This document shows positions 33,430-45,224 of a DNA stretch of 64,000 nt, in pieces. The notes beneath the pieces are model-generated. The model did no database searches. It was not told the origin of the DNA and was given only the letters and a program-made list of their open reading frames with translations. How positions within the stretch are numbered: the stretch's first letter is position 1; each line of letters begins with the position of its first letter. Source of the DNA: Meghimatium bilineatum. Its lineage: Eukaryota; Mollusca; Gastropoda; Stylommatophora; Philomycidae. A program made the position numbers and the translations under genes. The DNA is taken from assembly GCA_034231615.1 (NCBI GenBank), contig CM067319.1:9364391-9428390 (forward strand), in the 5' to 3' direction.

Positions 33430-33990
33430 TATTTCGACAGACTAAGCTGAAAGTTTACAGAGCAATGGTACTTTAAGTGTTGTTATACGCTGTTATACGC
33501 TCAGATAGAGAGCCGAACATCACAAGCCAAATCAGCATTCCAAAAATGAGAACCATATTGTGTAATGGAACACTATCAATGCAGACCCGAATTTAAGTGT
33601 TGAGATGTTATATCGAACCGATTTTTTATGGATGTGAAGCATGGACTATAAACACAAAAATTCAACAGGAACTGGAGGCTACAGAAATGTGGTTTCTGAG
33701 AAGAATGATGAATATACCATGGACAGCAAAGAAAAGTAATGCAAATGTTCTTATTGATGCTGGCGTAAAAATATCAAACATTAGGGGCAGACAGTCAAGG
33801 TTTCTTGAACACTTAATAACAACTGCAAAGATCATGGGGAAAAGAGATAGGGGACGACAAAGAGAGAAGTTGCTGGATGGACTACTATTGTAGGACGGTA
33901 GAAGTGCACCAACTGAGCTTATTCACAACACAATAGACAGAGAGTCGTAGTGAAACATGATCGACTACGCCAGTCGGCATGGCACTTGAT
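33430..33990 (+). mobile_element. LINE fragment, family E
   Basis: C-Y-I-E-P-I-F-Y-G-C-E-A-W, T-E-M-W-F-L-R-R-M-M-N-I-P-W-T and K-R-D-R-G-R-Q-R-E-K-L-L-D-G: a classic post-RT LINE block with 98 open codons (33597-33893), then A-W-H and the GGCATGGCACTTGAT 3' end. Directly abuts the LINE D fragment. Confidence 0.92.
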
Positions 33991-34640
33991 TGATTGAAAC
34001 ATGGACTGTGTATAGACGTCATGTGAGGAAACTCAATCACTTTCATACAACTTGTCTCAGAAAAGTTATGAACATCAGATGCCAAGTCAAGATTGCAGAT
34101 ACCACTGTCCTTGACATATCTGGCATTCGTAGTATTGACCCTATTCTGATGCAGACATATATTCTTTGGGAAAGCCATGTGGTACGTATGCCTGATTATC
34201 GCCTGCCACAGATACCTCTCTATGGTGAGTTGCAGAAAGGCATACGTTCTCAAGAGAACGAACAAAAGAACCGGAAACAAGGAATCGGTAAATACGTAAC
34301 TGAAAGTTTTTGAAATAAATCAAGATAAATAGGAAGAACTTGCACAAAATAGATCTTCATGGCGTTCTACGGTCATCTTGTTTAAATAGTAGAACCTAGG
34401 CAGCTAAACAGTGAAGAATAGTTACAAAGTCACGGGTAGGTCAAAAACCATCTACCGTGGTCATCCCATACCCGAATCGTCCAAGGATATTTGCGGTCAG
34501 AATATGGTTCATTAGCCATCGCGAACTCATAGTCAAGGGCATAACTCTGAATTTTAAAAGTGGATGTAACAAATTGTCATCATCATCATGTGACATCATC
34601 ATCATGTGACATCATCATCGTGTGATAGACGAACACCAAT
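33991..34640 (+). mobile_element. LINE fragment, family D with (ATC)n tail
   Basis: E-T-W-T-V-Y-R-R-H-V-R-K-L, H-T-T-C-L-R-K-V-M-N-I, V-V-R-M-P-D-Y-R-L-P, W-E-E-L-A-Q-N-R-S-S-W-R, then the finger-like terminus (C-P-R-I-F-A-V-R-I) and a tail of ATCATCATCATGTGAC repeats. Frame changes after 34290. Confidence 0.92.
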
Positions 34641-34674
34641 TTTAACGATTAGTATAAAGCCAAATATTAAAAAA

Positions 34675-34880
34675 CGGGGATAACTCAGGCATAGTGGTTA
34701 AACCATTCGCTCTGTGGTAATTAGGTCGCGGGTTCGAATTCCACTAGCATCGTCTTGTTTATAAAGTGGATTTTTCGGAGATCCCTGGGGATTATCGCTC
34801 GAAGCTAGAGAGGTACGTGCTATGAGTGGTACTCTCGACAGATGACTGGCTGCTTCATTGAGAGGTGCGTAATTCATAAC
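34675..34880 (+). mobile_element. tRNA-derived SINE, family S2
   Basis: A-box GCATAGTGGTTAAACC and B-box GGTTCGAATTCC in good order, then TCGTCTTGTTTATAAAGTGG and GTGCTATGAGTGGTACTCTC. One of the best-preserved copies. Confidence 0.92.
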
Positions 34881-35119
34881 CCGAGTTTAGTGAAATCAAT
34901 CCTCTACTTATGCCTTTCAATCCGTCTTTTATATGGCCAACTATTTTTTTTAATGTTTTTGTGTTTGATGTTCTATAGATGGTCAAAATAGTTGTGGTCA
35001 AGTGCAGTATTCGAGTACATAAGTCAGATGATGTGGTCTGTTTAAATCAACTTAACTGACCAATTTCGAACCCAGTGCTGCATTTTGCTCACTCCTGACC
35101 TAAACAGACCGAACACTAA

Positions 35120-35498
35120 CGGTACTTACTAACATCATGATGTATAGTTTGTAACATCATGATGTATAGTTTGTAACATCATGATGTATAGTTTGTAACA
35201 TCATGATGTATAGTTTGTAACATCATGATGTATAGTTTGTAACATCATGATGTATAGTTTGTAACATCATGATGTATAGTTTGTAACATCATGATGTATA
35301 GTTTGTAACATCATGATGTATAGTTTGTAACATCATGATGTATAGTTTGTAACATCATGATGTATAGTTTGTAACATCATGATGTATAGTTTGTAACATC
35401 ATGATGTATAGTTTGTAACATCATGATGTATAGTTTGTAACATCATGATGTATAGTTTGTAACATCATGATGTATAGTTTGTAACATCATGATGTATA
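35120..35498. repeat. 22-bp minisatellite, 17 copies, each with a 12-bp perfect palindrome
   Basis: Unit AACATCATGATGTATAGTTT + GT, virtually identical copies. ACATCATGATGT is its own reverse complement in every unit. Confidence 0.98.
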
Positions 35499-36544
35499 TA
35501 CTTTTCATCCGTATACTATTTATTTGCGCATCTCTAAGCTTCCATTACCCCCGTATCTGTTCTCTGTTATTCAACGCTATTCACTCTTTCATCACAGTCG
35601 CTGATCGGCACCAACCTCAACACGTCATCAACCAGCATTACCAATCACCTGTCAATCATTCTCATTCAACAATAAAAGGGAACTTCCGAGTTATAAACAG
35701 AACCTACTATTATCTATTCCACGGCACTCAGACTGAAACTGAATTTATAATCCCTCTGTTTCAGTATCGCGTTCTAACTACTCGTTATGCTTAAAAATGT
35801 AATCGATCTGAGATCGATCCCTATCATCATGTACTTACCACTTCCGGTTCACCGATGGCTCATGACAACATCCGGTTGATAATTATCCGCCATATTCTTC
35901 AATCATGTTCTTTAAAGCTCATAGCTTAACGCCCATTTGCAGTTTTTCCATTGGTCAGTTCATTTAAAATTTCAGTATGTTTTCATCAAGATTTTCTCCG
36001 CAATAGTCCTGCCAGCCGATCTCAACCAGTCACTGGCGTTCATAAAATTACTACAACAAATATTTTGCCAATTTTTGACCCCCTCCATTTGTTTACAAGA
36101 ATTCAAGCACCCCCACAGCTGCTTAATCATGTTCAAACATTCCATACACTCGCAACAATTGTTTTGCACAGAAAGAAAGACAACAACAAAATTTTAAGTA
36201 CCCATTTTATTTAAGAATTGTACAAAAAAATTTGAAATTCGAACAATTTAACTAGTGTATAAAAAAAAACAGAGGCCTATTGTTAACGTCAACTTGTCAT
36301 CAACACCATTAGCCTTGTCAATAACTATCACACGTTTTCAGACGCGCATTAGCTTGGCTAATTTAACTTTTCCCTGTTGTTCTCATTCGCTGTAAACATA
36401 AAGCAAGACTTTCTCCGTAATATCTCAGAGTGGAAATCCGAATGAGCGTCTTTTATTGACCCGATATTTTCCCTTTGATTATATATATATATATATTACA
36501 TAATATTCTTATATATATATATAAGAATAAGACAAATGTATACA
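35499..36544. other. Unassigned stretch with a (TA)n at 36478-36530
   Basis: The 101-codon frame at 35489-35794 starts in the satellite and shows no domain. No repeat family recognised. Confidence 0.4.
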
Positions 36545-36790
36545 CAAGACACAAATAGACATGCATACAGGGTCAAAAGCATCACTACTTTCAATGGAGA
36601 AACGACGAGAACTTTACGTGTTTGGCCATGCATGATGTCATGGTTCCTTGTAAAAAAAACGATATTGCAGGAACAGTCGAAGGTGGAAGAAACAGCAGTG
36701 GTATAGAAAATCATGAATAAACATAGTTATAAATTAGACAGATCAAGATTATTTCTCACTCTTCCGTGTGACTGAGGATATAAATCACTG
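36545..36790 (+). mobile_element. LINE fragment, family G
   Basis: L-S-M-E-K-R-R-E-L-Y-V-F-G-H-A and a decayed R-N-S-R-R-W-K block; the same region as 59380-59780. Confidence 0.65.
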
Positions 36791-37189
36791 GACAACTTTA
36801 TGTCTATCCACCCAGTGTTGTATTTATACGACTCTAACTTGTTACAGGCTTATGGATATATTGATATATATATAAATTAATGCCGTATATAAAGGTAAAG
36901 TGTTTGAGGGATTCAAACCCATGCCAATAGCAGAGTGTAGTATGAAATTTTATTCTGACGAAATATATTAACAGGATTGCAAAATCCTTTAGTTGCAACC
37001 CTAGCCCCAACAAAAAACACACTAATTATATTTCTCCCAAAAGCAAGGTGGTTTATTCAACAGATTTACATATTGTGTATGTATATATATATATTGGTGT
37101 TTGCAGCATGATAAATGTATATAAATTGAGTAAACGGAGGACTGTTTACTAAAAATAATTATAGAAAAAGTGTTGAATAGCAATTTTAC

Positions 37190-37300
37190 GTGGAACAATA
37201 CACAGAATCGATGTTTCGACCAAAAATGTCTTTAACAAGATAGGGACAGACAAACGCAGACTAGGAACCAGAAATTCAAGAGCAGGCTATATGTCAGTCA
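37190..37300 (-). mobile_element. Penelope-like end motif, decayed
   Basis: TCGATGTTTCGACCAAAAAT + GTCTTTAACAAGATAG, the inverse of the GATAAAGAC...GGTTGAAACATTG motif of 16528-17560. Confidence 0.5.
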
Positions 37301-38700
37301 TGTGAGAGCAGACAGGTCAGGAATGCAACGAAAAGACGATGAGAGACGAGAACGACTGGAATGTGAATGGTTACATGTAAAAAAAAAAGGGAGAATACAT
37401 TTTCTTAAAATACAGAAGAGAAAACAAAATAAAGTAAAAATCAACTAAGGATCGTAAAGTTAGTAAACTAAATTGTTTGATAAACATTATTACCATAAGG
37501 TAATATTTCTCAATAATCTATATCGATTTCACAAAAAGCGTGTTTCAGTGCCTGTCTTCTTGTTGACATTTCCTTGTATGAGATGAACATTAAAGAAATG
37601 CATACAACCAGCCACAAATCTTCAAATATCAAAAGAATACATTACGGCTAAAAATTGGAAACACTGAAAATTAGATGAAATATAATTTTTCTCACATAAA
37701 TCTATCATTTTTTGTGTGTCTTCACTGGCCCAGAATTTGCTTTCTGAAAAATGAGGAATAGTTTTTAGATATTTCTGGCACACGGTTATTAAGTTGGGTA
37801 TTTGAGAAAGTTGCCAGAAAAGACGAGAAATGAACAAGCAGAGAAGATAATGGATTGAAAATGTTAAATAAATTTTTGGTTTCATCTTCTTCATTCATGT
37901 TTAGACTTCACCATTGATGACTCTAACAAAGGTAGCAATCAACCCCAAGCCCCTAGCAATAAAGCGTAGAGTTTTTCCTTAAAGGATATAGGATATGATC
38001 AAGTGTCTCTTTGTTCTTTATCGTACTTTGGATAGATCTGCAAATATAAATAACCAAAATGTCAAAGGATGTCCGACAAAATGGAGAGTGCCGCAGTGAC
38101 CAAACGGAAAAGTGGTACATACTGAATAAAGTAAAAATGTTACTATAGAATCCTAACCATCAATAAAATATACATAAATAACAACAGAACAAAGAATAAG
38201 GACAATTTTCCAGGTTACGGTCCAACAGGGAGTTTTCTCAAGAAACACATAACAATTAAAAACACACAACAATAAAAATATTCAAATTAGAATTACAAAT
38301 TACATGGACATTTTTGTCTCACCAAACACCATTGCCAAGTGAAAATAAACAACTCATATCTAGTAAATGACAAATTACGTGCGTTCAATATGTGAGCATA
38401 TATTTGCACACTATTGATAGAAGTACACAGAGATCAAAGAACAATTGCTAGGGGTAATGAAATATTAAGTAATAGATAAGATCAAGTGGAAGCCCAACAT
38501 GAAAGAATAAAAATGCAAAAACAGAGTATGGGGCTACCAATGAGTAATGTCATGATGGTGGAAGAAGTAAAGAGGGAAGGAAAGAAAATATAAAATGTTT
38601 TTTTAAGGAAATTAGTAGCTTGGCGGGGGTGGGATACCAATAGACACAGAGACTGTATAAATGTGTTGGGAGGATCAGCAGTTGGCAGCGTCTGGAATAG
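37301..38700. other. Mostly unassigned AT-rich stretch
   Basis: 37990-38130 shares AGGATGTCCGACAAAATGGA and adjoining bases with the LINE E tail in RSK intron 1 (56757-56800) and is probably a LINE remnant. The rest is unrecognised. Confidence 0.4.
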
Positions 38701-39170
38701 ATGATGACATAGATGGTTGATTTGTTGGTTGTTGATCCAGCGGTCCATGGGCTCATGCCCTTTGATCTAATGCGATTAAATGGCATTATATTGCTGGGAA
38801 GTCTGTGGATTTTCGGCCCACCCCGGGACAGAGCCAGAGAATAACTATCACACCAACAGGAAAGTAGGTTTCGACCTATGCACTGCTCCTAGCCACTGTA
38901 GCCAAGATAGGGTTCACTGTGCTCATTCCCTGCCACCAATTGACTACTGGTTATGCCGAACTTCTCTATTGCTCCAGGCATGAAACCAAATGTTCAAGTA
39001 AAAAGGATTGTCACGTCCTGAGTCACTGTGCCTCTATGATGGGTCTCAGCCATAGGAAAAAAACAGTGCTGTCAGTTTCCTCCTCCCTAGTGCTGCACAT
39101 TACTTCTCTGGCTCCATCCCAACCACGGAGGGTGCATACATATATATTCAGGTAAACATGAAACACATTT
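38701..39170. other. Unassigned, higher-GC stretch
   Basis: Less AT-rich than its surroundings. TTGATCCAGCGGTCCAT at 38738 recurs at 18858, which suggests an unnamed repeat. Short open frames, no domain. Confidence 0.35.
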
Positions 39171-39289
39171 CAACAACAAAATAAATGCATAATTGTATAA
39201 ATGACGTGCCATGAAGCTTCTCTAAGAAGATAACCTCAATATAACGGCATGTCATCCACTAAGGTTTTCTGTTGCATGTGTGGTATGTC

Positions 39290-39570
39290 TAGTGGGCCAT
39301 TGGTGAGACCCACAGACGCAACCACATGCGTAGATGAAATAGATAGATCTGCAATAAGTGTTCAGCTGTTATAGGGCTGGTCCATATGTGTATAAGTATG
39401 TTGTGCTGATCTTTCATTTGTCATATAGATGCTGTAGTTGTCCGTTATGTCCAGTTCGTAGTCGAAAAATGATCATCTGGTCCTGTCTGAAGAGTTGAAT
39501 GTAGGCATCAATATTTTTACTTAGCCAGTGCGATCACGTTCCAGCTCTGATTCAAGAGTGGCGTTAATTG
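39290..39570 (-). mobile_element. LINE fragment, family A relative
   Basis: Leftward: D-Q-M-I-I-F-R-L-R-T-G-H-N then T-A-E-H-L-L: the C-terminal Cys region of an A/A2-type LINE, decayed. Confidence 0.75.
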
Positions 39571-39763
39571 CTTCAGTGGATGCACTTACGTATCTCCCGT
39601 AAATTGTGGTTTGAAAATGGAAGAGAAAGTATGGTGTAAACCCAGAATATTTAATACGTTTTCACTTGAAAACAAGCGACTTTCTGTCAAGAAATACAAA
39701 ACGATGAAGATGATTAGAATGATGACAGTGACAGTGTTGGTGATTATAATGATGACGATGAGA

Positions 39764-40022
39764 GGATGATGAGGATGGCAGCTTCGGTCGCAGAGGTAAT
39801 GATGATGAGGATGGCAGCTTCGGTCGCAGAGGTAGTGATGATGAGGATGGCAGCTTCGGTCGCAGAGGTAATGATGATGAGGATGGCAGCTTCGGTCGCA
39901 GAGGTAATGATGATGAGGATGGCAGCTTCGGTCGCAGAGGTAATGATGATGAGGATGGCAGCTTCGGTCGCAGAGGTAGTGATGATGAGGATGGCAGCTT
40001 CGGTCGCAGAGGTAGTGATGAT
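39764..40022. repeat. 36-bp minisatellite, about 7 copies
   Basis: Unit GATGATGAGGATGGCAGCTT + CGGTCGCAGAGGTARTG, followed by degenerate GATAATGTTGATGATAATGT sequence. Unit length keeps several frames open; not a protein gene. Confidence 0.96.
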
Positions 40023-40199
40023 GGAGTTGCTGCAGAATATGCTGGTAATGGGGATGACAATAACAGTAGTTGCTAGTGGGATTATTATAATGTTGATGAT
40101 AATGTTGATGATAATGTTGATGATAATGGTAATGATGATCGTGAGGTCGAAGAAATAGAAAAAAATGATGACGATTAAGGTCACATACACCGTGGCCAT

Positions 40200-40400
40200 C
40201 GACAGAGTACTAACATGCCTTCTAGCGGAATGAAAGAGACCTTCTTTCGTTACTTCTCTTGATTATTTCCATGTTTTCCGTTGGTCAATATTTATATACT
40301 TGGAAAATCATGCTAAAAATAGCCAAGGCTACTCGATGTATATAAATGATAACCAATGGAAAACGTGACAATAATTTTAAAAAACGTACCGAACGAAGGT
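40200..40400. repeat. Dispersed hairpin repeat, copy 3
   Basis: CCGTTGGTCAATATTTATAT pairs imperfectly with TATATAAATGATAACCAATG. Flanked by AGACCTTCTTTCGTTACTTC and a divergent inverse (GAACGAAGGTCTG), so the hairpin extends to about 200 bp. Confidence 0.65.
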
Positions 40401-40429
40401 CTGTTTACGTTTAGCAGCTAGGTCATCTA

Positions 40430-40690
40430 TTATCGGCACGGCACTTGATGATGATGATGATGATTGGTAAGCCAGCAATAAACATTCTTGTATTATCTAC
40501 AAGAGATGACGGGTTCAAATCCGGCACGCGACGTTTATAAAAAAAAAATTCCTGAGACAATTGGATAATAGCGCTTCAATCTACGGAGTCGCGTGCAATG
40601 AGGTGTATTCTCGACAAGTGGCGTGTCGCTTCATTGAGAGGCATGAGGTACATATGGGGGTAACCTGGATACTAGGAAGTCAAGCATATA
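40430..40690 (+). mobile_element. tRNA-derived SINE, family S2, preceded by a LINE E tail
   Basis: GGCACGGCACTTGATGATGA at 40437 is the LINE E 3' end. The SINE has a B-box GGTTCAAATCC and the S2 body (TCTCGACAAGTGGCGTGTCG, CATTGAGAGGCATGAGGTAC). Confidence 0.8.
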
Positions 40691-40734
40691 AGCCTTTTGA
40701 GAAACTTCACTCCAATCACTTACCACTACTATCA

Positions 40735-41335
40735 CCTAACCACACACCTACCATCACTGTAACCACTCACCTACACCACCACTGTAACCACTTGTCTAGA
40801 CCATCACTGTAACCACTTGTCTATACTACCACTGTAACCACTTGTCTACACCACCACTGTAACCACTTGTCTACATCATCACTGTAACCACTTGTCTACA
40901 CCATCACTGTAACCACTTGTCTAGACCATCACTGTAACCACTTGTCTACACCATCACTGTAACCACTTGTCTAGACCATCACCGTAACCACTTGTTTACA
41001 CTATCACTGTAACCACTTGTCTAGACCATCACTGTAACCACTTGTCTACACCATCACTGTAACCACTTGTCTACACCATCACTGTAACCACTTGTCTACA
41101 CCACCACTGTAACCACTTGTCTAGACCATCACTGTAACCACTTGTTTACACTATCACTGTATCCACTCACCTACACCATAATCTAACCACTCACCTACAC
41201 CATCAAGTAACCACTTGTCTACACCATCACTGTAACCACTTGTCTACACCATCACTGTAACCACTTGTCTACACCATCACTGTAATCACTTGTCTACACC
41301 ATCATTGTAACCACTTGTCTACACCATCACTCAAA
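40735..41335. repeat. 25-bp minisatellite, about 24 copies
   Basis: Unit CCATCACTGTAACCACTTGT + CTACA with CTAGA/CTACA and CCACCA/CCATCA variants. Confidence 0.97.
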
Positions 41336-41924
41336 CCATCAGCCTGCTCCATCGTAATAATCCCTGAAACTTTGTAGAAATATATTCGAGTCATTAAAAT
41401 AGAGAAATCTGCAAACATATTAATCTCAAAGCAGCTTTCTAGAGATTACTGCCAACGAACTACAAAATCGATGCACAAAAGGAGTTTCGATCGCGCTGGA
41501 TTAACGTAGACGACCGAACTGCACTCACAGCAGACATTTGCTAAGATTTTCCTATTGGATACTGAGTGACATGCACATTTAGCTCCCACCGTTTGCAGAC
41601 TATACACACTTATTTAGCTTGTCTAGCCAGTGCTCCGACTTCGCTTCAGCAAATGTTAAATTCACAATTCCAGTAATGGCAACAAAATTATATTTCCATT
41701 ATCGAATCATCGTCCAAACCAATGATTCTCGGCCCCCAGTTTACTGCAGTATGCTACCGGACCGAGACAGCTTCAATTTGAAATGATAATTTTTGTTGTT
41801 GTAATGAGTATATATAATTTTTTTGGCCAAACTATGGTCTTATAAAGAGAATTTGGCATGTGTTCCTAAATAAGACTGGTCTATGAGACATGTGTACACA
41901 GACTTCCGTCATTGCTCTCGTCAA
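41336..41924. other. Unassigned stretch
   Basis: CAATGATTCTCGGCCCCCAG near 41720 is faintly like a hAT terminus, but no partner end was found. Confidence 0.35.
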
Positions 41925-42085
41925 AAGAAGACTTACGTGCGGGCATCAAAACACGCCTTTGTACGTCATACTTTCAATTAGTTCCGTGCGTTTCATTGGT
42001 TGACGTTGGTAGGCGACACAAATTATATACATAGTGAACAACGAAAATCACGATAGTAATCTAAATTGTCACGTATGATGACTTG
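41925..42085. repeat. Dispersed hairpin repeat, copy 4
   Basis: TCATTGGTTGACGTTGGTAG, TTATATACATAGTGAACAAC and GTCACGTATGATGACTTG match the other copies, especially 4375-4545. Confidence 0.5.
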
Positions 42086-42774
42086 TTTTAGTTATTCAAT
42101 TTTGCAAAGCGCGGATGACGTAACATCGTTCCGTAGTGTTTTGTTGTATTTGTGTACAGCGCAAATTGCAGAATACAAATTATTGAAGGAACGACGGGTT
42201 TATTAATATGAAAGATTGCATTTAATTTGTTTAAAAATCAATGTGACATGACTACCCTTGCCCTTTTATTTGAATAGTCTAGAATAATTCGTCATAATTC
42301 ATGATGATGGGTTGTGATTAGAATTAGCAGGTGTGTTTATAAGCTGTGGTAGAATTAAAGCAAAAAAATAATGGCGTATGCACATTTTGAGTAGCCACGT
42401 GAACCACAATTTACTCTACGGAAAGCCGTGTAGACAAACATGCAGAGTCCGCTGTTATTTTAGAAGCATGTACCAAGTTATTTTATTTTACTAGGTCATG
42501 GACTCACAAATATATAGAATCAGCTTGCTAGACCAATGGCTCCGAACCTGTTTTCAACAGAGCCCCCTCCCCCCAACCACGCATCGTTATTTAAAAATTG
42601 CTCCATGTGCCAACCTGAAACATTTTTTTTAAACGGCTTCAACTTTCTTCTTGGCTTATTATAATTTATCTTTTTTTATCATCTGCGTAATTTCAGATAC
42701 TTGCTTCGCTTTGGTTTCCTACTATCACGGAAGTTTTCGTGACTTCGCAATTGACAATGTTTCTGAATCCACTA
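42086..42774. other. Unassigned stretch
   Basis: AT-rich; no family recognised. Confidence 0.4.
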
Positions 42775-42975
42775 ATACACAGACACATAACAAAATGTAT
42801 TTTACGTTGACGATATACCGGAATTGACATTGTCTTTATCAAGATAGAGAAAAACAAATGCAGAAGATGAAAAAAAAATCGAGTTTATCATTATCCTGAT
42901 AAAAACTGTTTGATTGAAACGCAGATTTTGTGTATTTCGTCAACATAAAACTTCATTTTAACGCTTATTTTATTA
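42775..42975. mobile_element. Penelope-like ends, short inverted pair (decayed)
   Basis: Left (-): ACGTTGACGATATACCGGAA + TTGACATTGTCTTTATC. Right (+): CCTGATAAAAACTGTTTGAT + TGAAACGCAG ... TATTTCGTCAACATAAA. The two are inverses of one end type with a centre of about 30 bp. Confidence 0.6.
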
Positions 42976-43339
42976 TTTTATATACTTACAACATGGTACA
43001 CAGTATAACTGCAGTGTTCCGCTAATTCCAGTTATTCACGATGTAGCAAATCTTCAAAATATAATGTTCAAAGGTGGACTGGATAAATAAGAAATATTGG
43101 TGTGCGTCTGTGGCAATGTCGATAGCGAAGTAAAACAGCAGCAAAATGGTTAAGCATGTGTGACCATGGCTTCGAGTTTTATAACCAGCTTGTTCTTCCA
43201 TTTTCCTTGTTCTCAGCTTGAACGAGAGCCAGTTCTTCCATTTTGCTGGTTTACTGCTACTAGTGACATGGTTTCAGACGTAAACCGTTCAGTGTATGTG
43301 GTAAAAGCATCGAACGTATCAGTTACCAACTCCGAAGTC

Positions 43340-43475
43340 GAAGTCATTGATGAAAATAAAACGCATGCACGACGCATGTCTATTCTCTGAATTACATCCT
43401 TTTAAAAATCTAGTAGGACCGATGTTCTACTTTAAGAAAGATTCGGTGTGAGTTTTAAAACGAACAGGAAATTAA
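43340..43475 (+). mobile_element. SINE family B, diverged
   Basis: GAAAATAAAACGCATGCACG then TCTATTCTCTGAATTACATC and GTGTGAGTTTTAAAACGAAC, collinear with 9120-9240. Confidence 0.65.
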
Positions 43476-43834
43476 AATCGGACAACAAGAAAACAAATTG
43501 AGGTAGCAATAACAGCTATTATATAAACTTGTATTTTTGTGTGACATAGATATATATTTCTGTTATCAATTACACCATATATGTTCTACATATTACAGAA
43601 TATTACATAACTACTACACAATGTCAGTCCATTATTGAAAATAAACCCGGATTATGGAGGCAGCAGTAGTGTAGTGTTGAGTTACTCTCCTGCCGACCAG
43701 CAGAGGTTGGTTTCTAGTTAGCTTGTTGTTCGTGGTTTTAAATAAAAATTACTACCATGATTTATTCAATCACAAGGAAGTATGATAACATGAATAATTA
43801 GGTTCTGGGATTATCGATAATCAATATCAGATAA

Positions 43835-44215
43835 TACTGCGTGAAACGGAACAACAATAGTACTTACGTAGAACACAGAACTACTTTCATGACTACATAC
43901 TTACGTATGAACCATTACGTAGAACCGTTTCCATGACTACATGTTTTCACATACATCATTGTCACCTTGAACTTTGTATTGTTTGCATGTTAATAGTGTA
44001 TTTAGTGCCTCTGTTGTTTGTGCTGGTTTAATTGTTTTTCACTGTTCCTTTCGTATATTCTTGAGAACGACTTAGCTGTTTGAAACGTTGAAAATGTCTT
44101 GTGTATTGTCATTTGCATGTTTTCATGTTTACACTTCATAACCCCTTAGGAATAATCCTTCTTATTCAAGTGAAATTTTCCAAAACCTGTGTTCTAGGTG
44201 TAGTAATGGGATTAT
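43835..44215. mobile_element. Penelope-like ends, inverted pair (decayed)
   Basis: Left (-): CTGCGTGAAACGGAACAACA + ATAGTACTTACGTAGAACACAG, the inverse of 17505-17560. Right (+): GAGAACGACTTAGCTGTTTG + AAACGTTG ... CCTGTGTTCTAGG. Older than 16528-17560. Confidence 0.6.
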
Positions 44216-44384
44216 CGAAGATCGCGCCACCGGTGCTGAGCAAATGCGAAAGGTGACGTTACTCAAACGGTTTCTGGCCAACAACTGACCAGGCAGCTGA
44301 ACACTTATGGAAAAACCGTATGCTATGACACCGGTTCACATCTCAGGTTGTCTTACCAGCTTACGCCGCATGTTAGTTCTCTTG

Positions 44385-44460
44385 CCAACATCCTGCTGGA
44401 AATCTAGTAAGACTCCTGCTATAAGAGATATTCAGCAGGAGTTTGAGAATCTCTCTTGTA
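44385..44460 (+). mobile_element. SINE family B, 3' fragment
   Basis: ACATCCTGCTGGAAATCTAG and CAGCAGGAGTTTGAGAATCT. Confidence 0.65.
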
Positions 44461-44584
44461 GAGTTTGACTCTAAAAAAAAGACTATACTTCGCAGTGGCG
44501 AGCAACAAAAACTATCATTAGGGCCGCTGTAACTGATTAAATTTACTTTACGTAGAGCAAGATCAAGACAGTCAAGGGTAAAGA

Positions 44585-44770
44585 CCTCGGTACCAAAAGT
44601 AAAGAAGCCTTCATTCGCTACATTCTTGATTATTGTCGTGATTTTTGTTAATCATTATTTATACACATGAAGTCGCATGCCAAAAAACCCAGAACCGACC
44701 AACGAGATGTACGGAAATAATAAAAATCAGCCTGTCAAGTAATGTTTACGTTCTGTACACAGGTCTTTAC
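44585..44770. repeat. Dispersed hairpin repeat, copy 5
   Basis: GAAGCCTTCATTCGCTACAT, TTGATTATTGTCGTGATTTT and ATCATTATTTATACACATGA match copy 3. Confidence 0.5.
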
Positions 44771-44879
44771 TGGAGCCCGGTTGTGGCCGGAGAGAGAACT
44801 AGTTTCAGAGCTGACGGAATGCAAGGGTTGAAAATGTGTAGAGTATTGACTTCACTGTGCTCGGGTTACTATATATTTA

Positions 44880-45032
44880 CTCAGTATTTGCAACCAACTA
44901 GTAAAATCCGTAGTTTAAAACAATCTCAAGTTCTTCGGAAAAATAGTCCACTATATTTAAACAAGACGTCGCGAGTGGGATTCGAACCGGCAGCCTCATG
45001 AGAAGAAAGCAAACGGATTAACCACTACGTCA
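44880..45032 (-). mobile_element. tRNA-derived SINE, family S2
   Basis: On -: A-box GACGTAGTGGTTAATCC, B-box GGTTCGAATCC, then the S2 body GTCTTGTTTAAATATAGTGG. Confidence 0.9.
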
Positions 45033-45224
45033 TGCAAGTAATATATAGAAAATACAATTTAAAAAATAATTTTTAAATTGTAAAATTATTTGGTTTTCGG
45101 TATTTTATATTTTTAGGTGAATATTGTTTTCATAGGTTGTTTTCCGAAGTCAATTTTTCAGGCCATTGGCGCAAATAAAACAGCAAAACAAAACAGCATC
45201 TAGTTTTATATCACTTTAACTATA

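Noticed and set aside
38738-38754. Shared TTGATCCAGCGGTCCAT with 18858
   Set aside because: Only about 20-50 bp of similarity; too short to define a repeat family.
38480-38786. Overlapping - strand frames of 78-88 codons
   Set aside because: No recognisable features; composition is the same as the flanks.
39662-40199. Three overlapping repetitive frames of 130-151 codons
   Set aside because: 36-bp minisatellite; frames open on both strands for the same reason.
42535-42600. hAT-like terminus CAATGGCTCCGAACC
   Set aside because: No matching inverted terminus or target duplication found nearby.
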